Assembly: GCA_964347945.1 (NCBI GenBank)
Contig: CAYGAW010000099.1
Coordinates: 1 to 26,293 of the forward strand
Length of the DNA stretch: 26,293 nucleotides
Source of the DNA: CAYGAW01 sp964347945
GTDB taxonomy: Bacteria; Chloroflexota; Anaerolineae; UBA7937; B3-Chlor
Reading direction: 5' to 3'
Shown here: piece by piece, positions 15,380 through 21,987 of the stretch
How positions within the stretch are numbered: position 1 is the stretch's first letter
Layout of the letters: every line of letters starts with the position of its first letter
Made by a program: the position numbers and the translations under genes
Notes under the pieces: model-generated
The model's database searches: none
The model's input: the letters and a program-made list of their open reading frames with translations, nothing else
Told to the model about the DNA's origin: nothing

Positions 15380-16141
15380 ATGAGACCACTGACTCAAGAC
15401 CTTTCCATATTCAACGAATTCAGTTTTGAGCAGCCACCTGTAGGCGTCAAGTTCCTGCTCAACAGGCCAGAAGGGATTGAGCAGACCGACAAGATTCTGC
15501 CTTTCTGTGAAATGATCAAGGAAGCACATCAAAGGGGACTCCCGTTCTACTTCAGCAAGGAGAATGAAGATTGTGTCGGCAAGACAGTATTGGGCATGGA
15601 GGAGATGCTACCTTTCGTAGAAGGTGGGCGAATTGGACCTAAGTTCGGAATCTATCAGGAGCCGCGTGCTAACAATAGGATCTATCGGTACATCCCCAAG
15701 TTCGAGAGGGGTATTGTCAACTACGTCGCTTTCTCCGTGCTAGACACACTGACCTTCGAGCCAGATCTTCTCATTCTATACGCCACTCCCAGCCAGGCCG
15801 AGATCGTGCTGAGGGCCATGAGCTATTCGACAGGCGAGATGTGGGACCCCAAGGGAACACCTGTCCTGGGATGTTCGTGGCTTTACATTTATCCGTATCA
15901 AAGCGGCAAAGTGAATTACACGATCACCGGATTGGCATTTGGTATGAAAGCAAAAGAGGTGTTCCCAGAGGGACGGATACTGATATCTATCCCCTATCAG
16001 TGGATACCGACCATCACGCAGAACCTAAAGGAAATGGAGTGGGTTCTCCCGTCATATACAGATGGTAGGGAGAAGTTCCTTGAGCGAGAGAGGAGAGTAT
16101 TCGAGGAAGCGGCCCAAGAAGCCTCGGACCCCCTAGACTAG
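15380..16141 (+). CDS. DUF169 family protein (copy 4)
   Basis: A 253-residue tandem paralog of copy 3. The three conserved cysteines are C43 (FCEM), C65 (DCVGK) and C165 (GCSWLY). AGGAGG (15367-15372) is 7 nt before the ATG. In place of the IPEMIHGMK segment of copy 3 it reads ITGLAFGMK, which is closer to copy 2 (VTGLGFSMK); copies 2 and 4 thus share features that copy 3 has lost. It is followed after 87 nt by the ABM-like gene. No membrane or secretion signal is seen. Two adjacent, clearly diverged copies suggest either a heteromeric complex or different substrates; neither can be decided from sequence. Confidence 0.88.
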   Translation: MRPLTQDLSIFNEFSFEQPPVGVKFLLNRPEGIEQTDKILPFCEMIKEAHQRGLPFYFSKENEDCVGKTVLGMEEMLPFVEGGRIGPKFGIYQEPRANNRIYRYIPKFERGIVNYVAFSVLDTLTFEPDLLILYATPSQAEIVLRAMSYSTGEMWDPKGTPVLGCSWLYIYPYQSGKVNYTITGLAFGMKAKEVFPEGRILISIPYQWIPTITQNLKEMEWVLPSYTDGREKFLERERRVFEEAAQEASDPLD

Positions 16142-16228
16142 TTGGGCAGGGTGATTGTGTAGGCTTGTTTGCGGTAGCCTGTAGATGGAGCTCTCGTGCC
16201 ACAACCGCAGGAAAGGAGGGGTGAGAAG

Positions 16229-16546
16229 ATGATAGCCGCGATGGTCAAGTTCGAATTGAAGGACGATGTAAGAGAACAGCTGGCCGATATCGAGGTTGCA
16301 AAGAAGCATATAGGCACTGTCGTTGAAGGCTGCAGGAAGATACCCGGACTTAGGGAGAAGCTCTTCATTATGGACCCCAAGACACTGGCCCAGGGCGCCA
16401 TGTTGATATGGGAAACACAGGAGCATTTCGACGCCTACTTGAAGTCGGACGAGTACAAGGCCACCGTTCTTGATATTTGCGAAGGTGAGCCTAGCATAGA
16501 GGTCTATGTGCATACTGCCAATCTGACAGATGGGGTACTTCTCTGA
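16229..16546 (+). CDS. ABM/dimeric alpha-beta barrel domain protein
   Basis: A 105-residue protein that resembles the antibiotic-biosynthesis monooxygenase (ABM) type of ferredoxin-like dimeric barrel: AAMVKFELKDD as first strand, a helix, CRKIPGLREK, then MLIWETQEHFDAYLKSDEYK and a final strand IEVYVHTANL. Members include cofactor-free oxygenases, but many are of unknown role and some act in anaerobes. AAAGGAGG (16212-16219) lies 9 nt before the ATG. An in-frame start at 16196 would add 11 residues without support. It closes the DUF169 cluster before a 244-nt gap. A role in binding or converting an aromatic or quinone-like molecule is possible, but inferred only from the fold. Confidence 0.72.
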   Translation: MIAAMVKFELKDDVREQLADIEVAKKHIGTVVEGCRKIPGLREKLFIMDPKTLAQGAMLIWETQEHFDAYLKSDEYKATVLDICEGEPSIEVYVHTANLTDGVLL

Positions 16547-16578
16547 AATCAGGCAGCATAGATGACAGGAGGTACGCC

Positions 16579-16761
16579 TTGCGCAAGGGCCTGTCCATTT
16601 GCTGGTTCTTGCATCACGGTTCTACAGGTTCAGGAGATGATTCATCATCTTGGGTCCTGTTTCTAGATATGGATGGGCGTTCGGATGCGCGTCGCAGTCG
16701 GCTCGCGGGCCAATTGTTGAGGACGGGTTCTTCTACACGAGTAACTGATAGGCTCATCTGA
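16579..16761 (+). CDS. Doubtful small ORF, TTG start with good ribosome-binding site
   Basis: AGGAGG (16567-16572) stands exactly 6 nt before a TTG that opens a 60-codon frame. The product is Ser- and Arg-rich, with no hydrophobic core, Cys pair or family I know. A 16-bp palindrome lies inside it. The good spacing is the only reason to list it; the composition looks non-coding. Confidence 0.18.
   Translation: MRKGLSICWFLHHGSTGSGDDSSSWVLFLDMDGRSDARRSRLAGQLLRTGSSTRVTDRLI
16635..16650. promoter_or_regulatory. Palindrome upstream of the alcohol/aldehyde dehydrogenase operon
   Basis: AGATGAT-TC-ATCATCT, a perfect inverted repeat of 7-bp arms with a 2-bp centre, in the 244-nt leader of the alcohol dehydrogenase gene and about 140 nt before its ATG. 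The size and symmetry fit an operator for a dimeric repressor. The overlap with a doubtful small ORF is noted. No regulator gene is in the window. Confidence 0.4.
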
Positions 16762-16790
16762 CAGGGTCTGTTGAGTTAAGGAGGGGAAAA

Positions 16791-17888
16791 ATGGATATCA
16801 AAGCAGCGGTCGTTTATGAGACTGGAGGAGAGTTCAGTATTGAACAACTAGAACTCAGTGATCCCAACGATGATGAGGTGGTGGTTCGGATCGTGGGCGC
16901 TGGCATCTGCGGCACAGATCTGGGCGCCCTGCACGGGCATCTGCCTATCCCCCCGCCGCCCAGTGTCTTCGGACACGAAGGGGCTGGAATCGTCGAGCAT
17001 GTGGGGGCGCGGGTGACCAAGGTGAAGCCGGGCGATCATGTCGTATTGGCCTGGGACTACTGCGGGGAATGCACTGCATGCAAGTTGGGCAAGGAACTCT
17101 ATTGCCTGAATTTCTTCCTGCACAATTTCCACGGAGCTCGTCCTGACGATACCACGACCTTGCGCAAGGGCGATCAGGTCATCCATGGGTGTTTCCTGGG
17201 CCAGTCTTCTTTTGCCGATTTCGCGTTGGCCAACGAGCGGAACGTCGTTAAGGTGCGGGACGACGTTCCCCTCGAGATCCTGGCGCCTATGGGGTGCGGC
17301 GTTATGACCGGTGCCGGTGCGGTGATGAACACGCTTCATCCCAGGCCCGGAGCTTCCATCGCGATTTTTGGAGTCGGCCCGGTAGGCATGAGCGCTGTTC
17401 TCGCTGCGCTCGTGTGCGGCTGTACTACGATCATTGCTGTGGACATCAATGCTGACCGCCTGAAGACGGCGAAGGAATTCGGCGCCACCCATACCATCAA
17501 TGCCGGTGAGGTGGACCCAGTCGAGGCGATCCTGGACATTACCGATGGTGGCGCGGAATTCAGCCTGGAGTGTGTCGGTAATCCCAAGGTGCTTCGGCAG
17601 GCTGTAGATGTTCTGCCCCGCCTGGGGGTTTGCGGACTCCTGGGGGTTGTGCCGCCGGGCACAGAAGTCAGCCTGGATATGGACCTGATCATGAACGGCC
17701 GGACGGTAACAGGGATCCTCGGAGGCGATGCCATTGCGGATCTGTTCATCCCCAAGCTGATAGAATTGTACAGCCAGGGGCGGTTTCCCTTTGACCGCAT
17801 GATCACGTTCTATCCCTTTGACCAAATCAGTCAGGCTGTGGAAGATATGGCGACGGGGCGCGTGATCAAGCCGGTTCTGCGACCATAG
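16791..17888 (+). CDS. Zinc-dependent aryl-alcohol dehydrogenase (XylB-like)
   Basis: A 365-residue medium-chain dehydrogenase that oxidises an alcohol to an aldehyde with NAD+. Catalytic zinc ligands are C40 (ICGTD), H62-E63 (GHEGAG) and C169 (PMGCG). The structural zinc site is C91, C94, C97 and C105. The Rossmann loop reads FGVGPVG, with an Asp after the second strand (AVDINADR) for NAD+. The LGQSSFADFAL and NVVKVRDDVPLE segments resemble benzyl/aryl-alcohol dehydrogenases. AAGGAGGGG sits just before the ATG. It is followed after 33 nt by an aldehyde dehydrogenase, a pairing known from benzyl alcohol degradation (xylB/xylC). The exact alcohol, for example benzyl or vanillyl, is inference. 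Confidence 0.92.
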   Translation: MDIKAAVVYETGGEFSIEQLELSDPNDDEVVVRIVGAGICGTDLGALHGHLPIPPPPSVFGHEGAGIVEHVGARVTKVKPGDHVVLAWDYCGECTACKLGKELYCLNFFLHNFHGARPDDTTTLRKGDQVIHGCFLGQSSFADFALANERNVVKVRDDVPLEILAPMGCGVMTGAGAVMNTLHPRPGASIAIFGVGPVGMSAVLAALVCGCTTIIAVDINADRLKTAKEFGATHTINAGEVDPVEAILDITDGGAEFSLECVGNPKVLRQAVDVLPRLGVCGLLGVVPPGTEVSLDMDLIMNGRTVTGILGGDAIADLFIPKLIELYSQGRFPFDRMITFYPFDQISQAVEDMATGRVIKPVLRP

Positions 17889-17921
17889 CGCCAGACAGAT
17901 ACACTGTTGAAAGGAGAGATC

Positions 17922-19361
17922 ATGAAAACACATCAGATGTTGATCGGGGGAGAGTGGGTTGATGCCGTGTCAGGGGCGACCTTTGACGATGTCAATCCTT
18001 ATACGGGGGAGGTGTATGCCCGGGTGCCCAAAGGCGACGAGAAGGATGCAGATCGTGCCATGGCGGCCGCCTATGCTGCCCGGAAGCCATGGTCCGCTAC
18101 CCCCTCACTGGAGCGTTCGCTGATCATTTCCAAGGCCGGTCATATTCTCGAAGAGAGTCGAGGGGAGTTTGCCGACGTACTGACTGCTGAGGGAGGAAGC
18201 ACTTTCGGCAAAGCCATGTTCGAGATCTCTCAGACGGTAGACCTGCTTGCGACCGCCGGTGCCGACGCCAAACGCATTCTTGGCGAAACCTTTCACACCG
18301 ATCCGAACAAGCTGTCCATGACCCTCATGAGGCCGAAGGGCACTGTGGTGGCGATTTCGCCCTGGAACTTTCCGCTCATTCTGTCCATGTACAAAGTTGC
18401 CTATGGCTTGGCGACTGGCAATACGATTGTCTTCAAACCGTCGAGCGAAACACCCGTGATAGGCATCAAGATTGGAGAGCTTTTCGAGCGGGCCGGACTT
18501 CTTCCCGGAGCCCTCAACGTGGTAACGGGCCCTGGAAGCGTGCTCGGGAATGCCCTCATCGATGACGACCGCTGTTCCTTTGTGACCCTCACCGGTGAGA
18601 CCACTACCGGCCGTATTGTCGCCCAGAGGGCCGCAGCGAACTTGAAGGAGTATATCCTCGAGCTGGGCGGGAAGAACCCCCTCATCATTCTGGCAGACGC
18701 GGACATCGACTACGCTGTCAATGCAGCTTCCTTTGGGGCCTTCATGCATCAGGGGCAAATCTGCATGTCTGTTGGTCGTATCATTGTGGAGAAGCCGATT
18801 GTGGAGAAGTTTGCCGGGAAGCTGGCGGAAAAGGCTGCGTCCTTGCCCGCAGGCGACCCCACCGTGCCCGAGACGGTGATCGGCCCGCTCATCAATGACG
18901 ACCAAGTCCGGAAGGTGGACGCCTACGTCAAAGACGCCGTTGCAGCGGGGGCGAAGCTCCTAGCTGGGGGCACGTACGAGGGGCGGGTCTATCAGGCCAC
19001 GGTGCTTTCGGACGTTACCCGCGAGATGCGGGCTTGGCAGGAAGAGATCTTCGGACCTGTGGCCCCAGTTATCACCGTGGGGGACGAGAAAGAAGCGCTG
19101 GAAGTCGCCAACGATACCACGTATGGCCTATCTGCAGGGGTTATCACCCCAGATCTGGAAAAGGCCATCTACCTTGCCGAGGGTCTCGAAGCCGGTATGG
19201 TCCACGTGAACGATGCCTCCATTGACGCCGAGGCGAGTGTGCCCTTCGGAGGCTCCAAGTGGAGCGGCCAGGGCCGGGAAGGGGGCCGCTATTCAGTGGA
19301 CGCGCTGACCGAGATGAAGTGGGTCACCATCCAGAAGCAGAAACGGTCGTACCCATTCTAG
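17922..19361 (+). CDS. NAD-dependent aldehyde dehydrogenase, benzaldehyde/salicylaldehyde type
   Basis: A 479-residue aldehyde dehydrogenase that should oxidise the aldehyde made by the preceding enzyme to an acid. The catalytic cysteine is C281 (GQICMS) and the general base E247 (LELGGK), 34 residues apart as usual. The oxyanion Asn is in SPWNFPL, the cofactor site includes FKPSSETP, and TGETTTGR is the nucleotide loop. The C-terminal GREGGRYSVDALTEMKWVT is typical of the aromatic-aldehyde branch. ATG 17922 is preceded by AAAGGAG; an in-frame TTG at 17907 overlaps that site and is not used. It is probably in one operon with the alcohol dehydrogenase. It and the AOR would offer NAD- and ferredoxin-linked routes for the same chemistry, as inference. 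Confidence 0.93.
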   Translation: MKTHQMLIGGEWVDAVSGATFDDVNPYTGEVYARVPKGDEKDADRAMAAAYAARKPWSATPSLERSLIISKAGHILEESRGEFADVLTAEGGSTFGKAMFEISQTVDLLATAGADAKRILGETFHTDPNKLSMTLMRPKGTVVAISPWNFPLILSMYKVAYGLATGNTIVFKPSSETPVIGIKIGELFERAGLLPGALNVVTGPGSVLGNALIDDDRCSFVTLTGETTTGRIVAQRAAANLKEYILELGGKNPLIILADADIDYAVNAASFGAFMHQGQICMSVGRIIVEKPIVEKFAGKLAEKAASLPAGDPTVPETVIGPLINDDQVRKVDAYVKDAVAAGAKLLAGGTYEGRVYQATVLSDVTREMRAWQEEIFGPVAPVITVGDEKEALEVANDTTYGLSAGVITPDLEKAIYLAEGLEAGMVHVNDASIDAEASVPFGGSKWSGQGREGGRYSVDALTEMKWVTIQKQKRSYPF

Positions 19362-19458
19362 TGGGACGGTCACGGCCAGTGAGAAGAATCTAGCTGGGAA
19401 CGCACTTCGAATCCACCGGATAGTGCCACGACGCAAGATTGTGCCTGTGATGGGGAGC

Positions 19459-19492
19459 CCTGAAGACCGTCGACGCCTCGACGGGCCTCAGG
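19459..19492 (+). repeat. REP-like palindromic element or terminator
   Basis: CCTGA-aga-CCGTCGA-cgcc-TCGACGG-gcc-TCAGG: a 7-bp inner stem with a 4-nt loop, a symmetrical 3x3 internal loop and a 5-bp outer stem. The right side (TCGACGGGCCTCAGGACGAG) resembles the short extragenic palindromes built on TTCGACAGGCTCAGGACGAG that recur between genes of many environmental bacteria, which I recall from general knowledge. A smaller GAGC-GTT-GCTC hairpin follows. Only one copy is in the window. It lies about 100 nt after the aldehyde dehydrogenase stop and could also act as a terminator, though without a T-tract. Confidence 0.45.
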
Positions 19493-19626
19493 ACGAGCGT
19501 TGCTCAGAATAGACTCTGCCACACAGGGCTCGGTCACCACTGTTGCGCTACTGGGGGTACGTACGAAACTGGGCCGCTTTGGTGATCGCTACTCCTCCGT
19601 TGCGTGTTCTCTGAGCGTAAGTCGGG

Positions 19627-19647
19627 GCGTGGGAAGCGAACCCACGC
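19627..19647. other. Hairpin resembling a tRNA T-arm, before gldA
   Basis: GCGTGGG, a 7-nt loop, CCCACGC. On the minus strand it reads GTGGG-TTCGCTT-CCCAC and is followed by GCCCCGA, like a T-arm and 3' acceptor strand. The rest of a tRNA is missing (no matching TCGGGGC on the 5' side), and the near-universal A58 is C. It is more likely a chance stem or a regulatory hairpin 30 nt ahead of the gldA start than a tRNA; a tRNA-derived integration scar is possible. Confidence 0.3.
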
Positions 19648-19676
19648 TCTGATCCTTGAGGCAAGGAAGAGGAATC

Positions 19677-20777
19677 ATGATTAGGATACTGATCGCGCCC
19701 AGCCGATATGTACAAGGCCCTGGGGTCCTCAAAGAGATAGGCAAATACTTGGTTCACTTGGGGTCTAAGGTCTTCTTTATTGGTGGCCCCACAGCGTTGT
19801 CTACTGTACAGGATCAAGTCTCGGCAAGCCTCGAAGAGCATTCGATGGAGTACCACTTTGAGGCGTTTTCAGGGGAATGCACGCGATCAAGTGCAGCCGA
19901 GCTTTCGGAAAAAGCTGGCAAGTTTGGACCAGATGTGGTTGCTGGACTCGGTGGTGGCAGGGCAATCGATACGGCAAAGGCCGTATCCCATGAATTGGGT
20001 TCAGCGCTTGTCACAATCCCGACTGTGGCATCAAATGATGCGCCCTGTAGTGCCCTGTCCGTTCAATTCACAGAGAACCATGTGCTTGATCGGTTCTTGA
20101 TACTTGAGAGAAACCCTGATGTTGTCTTGGTGGACTCACAGGTGATTGCCGAGGCACCGACAAGGTATTTCGTTGCGGGCATGGGGGATGCGCTTGCAAC
20201 CTGGTTTGAAGCATATACGTGCACCAAGTCAAGCGCGAAGAACCTCCCCGGCGGTGTAACAACCGCTGCGGCTCTCAACCTGGCAAGACTCTGTCATGAC
20301 ACGCTTATGGAATATGGGGTCAGCGCAAAACTGGCGGTCGACCAGGACGCTGTAACGCCCGCCGTTGAGAAGGTCATCGAAGCCAACATCTTGTTGAGCG
20401 GGGTAGGTTTCGAAAGTTCTGGTTTGGCTGCCGCCCACGGAATTCATGAAGGTCTTCAAGCATTGGAGGGAACGGAAGGAGCTTTGCACGGAGAGCTAGT
20501 TGCGTTTGGCACCATTGCGCAGCTTGTTATGGAAGACTACTCGAAAGGGGAGATCGATAGAGTGATCGATTTCTGTAACGCCGTGGGACTGCCTGTAACC
20601 TTGAGACAGCTGGGGGTTTCGGATGCATCGCGGGAGAACCTCATGAAGGCAGCGGAAGTTGCCTGCGGGGAGGGGCTTACAACACACAACTCCTATTTTG
20701 AAGTGAACCCCGACTTGGTTCTAGAGGCCATCATTGGAGCTAATGCTTTGGGCGACGCTAGCCTCAAGCGCTCATAG
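19677..20777 (+). CDS. gldA: Glycerol dehydrogenase (iron-containing alcohol dehydrogenase superfamily)
   Basis: A 366-residue protein matching glycerol dehydrogenase, which oxidises glycerol to dihydroxyacetone with NAD+. The Zn ligands D171 (GMGDALATW), H254 (AAAHGIHEG) and H271 (LHGELVAFG) agree with D173, H256 and H274 of the Geobacillus enzyme. The nucleotide loop is GGGRAIDTAKA, followed by PTVASNDAPCSALSV; GVGFESSGLAAAH is a strong family block. AGAGGAA lies just before ATG 19677; an in-frame start at 19656 is less likely. It stands alone between a 315-nt and a 77-nt gap. Relatives also reduce other alpha-hydroxy carbonyls, so the real substrate may be a diol connected to this cluster; that is inference. 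Confidence 0.9.
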   Translation: MIRILIAPSRYVQGPGVLKEIGKYLVHLGSKVFFIGGPTALSTVQDQVSASLEEHSMEYHFEAFSGECTRSSAAELSEKAGKFGPDVVAGLGGGRAIDTAKAVSHELGSALVTIPTVASNDAPCSALSVQFTENHVLDRFLILERNPDVVLVDSQVIAEAPTRYFVAGMGDALATWFEAYTCTKSSAKNLPGGVTTAAALNLARLCHDTLMEYGVSAKLAVDQDAVTPAVEKVIEANILLSGVGFESSGLAAAHGIHEGLQALEGTEGALHGELVAFGTIAQLVMEDYSKGEIDRVIDFCNAVGLPVTLRQLGVSDASRENLMKAAEVACGEGLTTHNSYFEVNPDLVLEAIIGANALGDASLKRS

Positions 20778-20854
20778 GTCGCTGGGATCGACCGTCGAAA
20801 GTATACGTTCTGCAACAGGACGCCGTAGTCCCGGGAAGGCAAAAGGCGATTGGG

Positions 20855-21967
20855 ATGGGGAATACCAAGGTTGTCATCGATGGCACAGAAACAACTGGTC
20901 ATGAAGGGATGACCATACTCGAAACCGCGGAGAAAGTCGGCATTCACATTCCTACTCTGTGCCATGGACCAGATCTCAGTCCCACCGGTGTCTGTCGCGT
21001 ATGTGTGGTGGAGATCGAAGGTTCGCCGACACTTGCTGGTGCGTGCCACACACCCATTGTCGACGGAATGGTCATACGCACTCAGTCCCCCAAGGTTCTG
21101 GCCTCACGGAAAGCTACGCTGGAGCTTATGCTAGCCGGTCACACAGGGCCATGCGTCACTGACCCAACGGTTGAGAGGTGCGAGCTCCATAGTCTTGCTT
21201 CTGAGTTGGAGGTCGGACCGCCGCGATTCAATGTGAGAGAACCCCGCTTCCATCCCGTAGAACAGGTGAGTCCCTATGTGCAGCGGGATCTTGCCAAGTG
21301 CGTTCTTTGTCGTCGGTGCGTGAAGGCATGCGAAGAAATGGCAAAGAAGAATATCTACAGCATTGGCTACCGAGCTTTTGACGCCAAGGTCATTGTGGAC
21401 TGTGACGAGCCTTTGAACAAGGACGATTGCCGAGATTGCGGTATCTGCATCGACTACTGCCCAACGGGTGCATTAACAAGGCCGAAGGGCTGGGCTCAAG
21501 AGAATGGGGAGAGCGCTGGTCTGGTCGGGGATGAGGAGGAAACAGCCTCTGGCGGCGAGAATCGCAAAACGCTTCTTGAAATCCTGAAGACTGAGCAAAG
21601 CAAATCCAGCTTTGTTTCCCCAGAGGTCATCCCAGGAATAGCTCAGAGTCTAGACATAAGCGTCGCTGAGGTGTACGGGGTGGCAACCTTCTACTCCTTT
21701 CTCTCAACGAGGCCCATGGGCAGAAATGTCATCAGGATCTGCAAGAGTCTTCCGTGCCAGCTGAAGAATGCTCAGATGATCATTGAATCTGTTCAAGACG
21801 CGATAGGGATACGGCCCGGCGAAACGACACCCGACGGTAAGTTCTCCTTTGAGCTAACGAACTGCATCGGAGCCTGCGACAAGGCACCGGCGATGCTCGT
21901 CAACGACGATGTGCACGGCGACCTTGCGCCGAACAAGATCTCACGGGCACTGAAGTCATATTCATGA
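20855..21967 (+). CDS. NuoG N-terminal / NuoE fusion iron-sulfur protein
   Basis: A 370-residue electron-transfer subunit combining two complex-I input-module parts. Residues 1-75 form a plant-type [2Fe-2S] domain (C36, C47, C50, C64). Residues about 80-120 form a His-Cys cluster domain with H96, C100 and C109. D103 replaces the middle Cys of the usual H-x3-C-x2-C-x5-C. Two [4Fe-4S] ferredoxin motifs follow (C149, C152, C155, C159 and C192, C195, C198, C202). After a Gly/Glu-rich linker (about 212-235) comes a NuoE-like thioredoxin domain with C296-x4-C301 and C337-x3-C341. The NuoE helical N-terminal part is short. AAAAGG is 8 nt before the ATG. NuoF follows after 20 nt. It should wire NAD+ and flavin to another enzyme, most likely the molybdenum hydroxylase encoded next. 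Confidence 0.92.
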   Translation: MGNTKVVIDGTETTGHEGMTILETAEKVGIHIPTLCHGPDLSPTGVCRVCVVEIEGSPTLAGACHTPIVDGMVIRTQSPKVLASRKATLELMLAGHTGPCVTDPTVERCELHSLASELEVGPPRFNVREPRFHPVEQVSPYVQRDLAKCVLCRRCVKACEEMAKKNIYSIGYRAFDAKVIVDCDEPLNKDDCRDCGICIDYCPTGALTRPKGWAQENGESAGLVGDEEETASGGENRKTLLEILKTEQSKSSFVSPEVIPGIAQSLDISVAEVYGVATFYSFLSTRPMGRNVIRICKSLPCQLKNAQMIIESVQDAIGIRPGETTPDGKFSFELTNCIGACDKAPAMLVNDDVHGDLAPNKISRALKSYS

Positions 21968-21987
21968 CGTCGAGTAGAGGTTGACCA

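Larger units (their letters stand above)
19362..19676. other. 315-nt gap with two strong hairpins
   Basis: No convincing ORF on either strand. It contains the REP-like hairpin at 19459-19492 and the stem at 19627-19647, listed separately. The gap separates the aryl-alcohol operon from the glycerol dehydrogenase gene, so a terminator and a new promoter are expected here. I see no clear -35/-10 pair. Confidence 0.4.

Noticed and set aside
16848..17933. Minus-strand frame of 361 codons opposite the alcohol dehydrogenase
   Set aside because: The plus strand encodes a full zinc dehydrogenase with all ligands; the antisense product has no recognisable domain.
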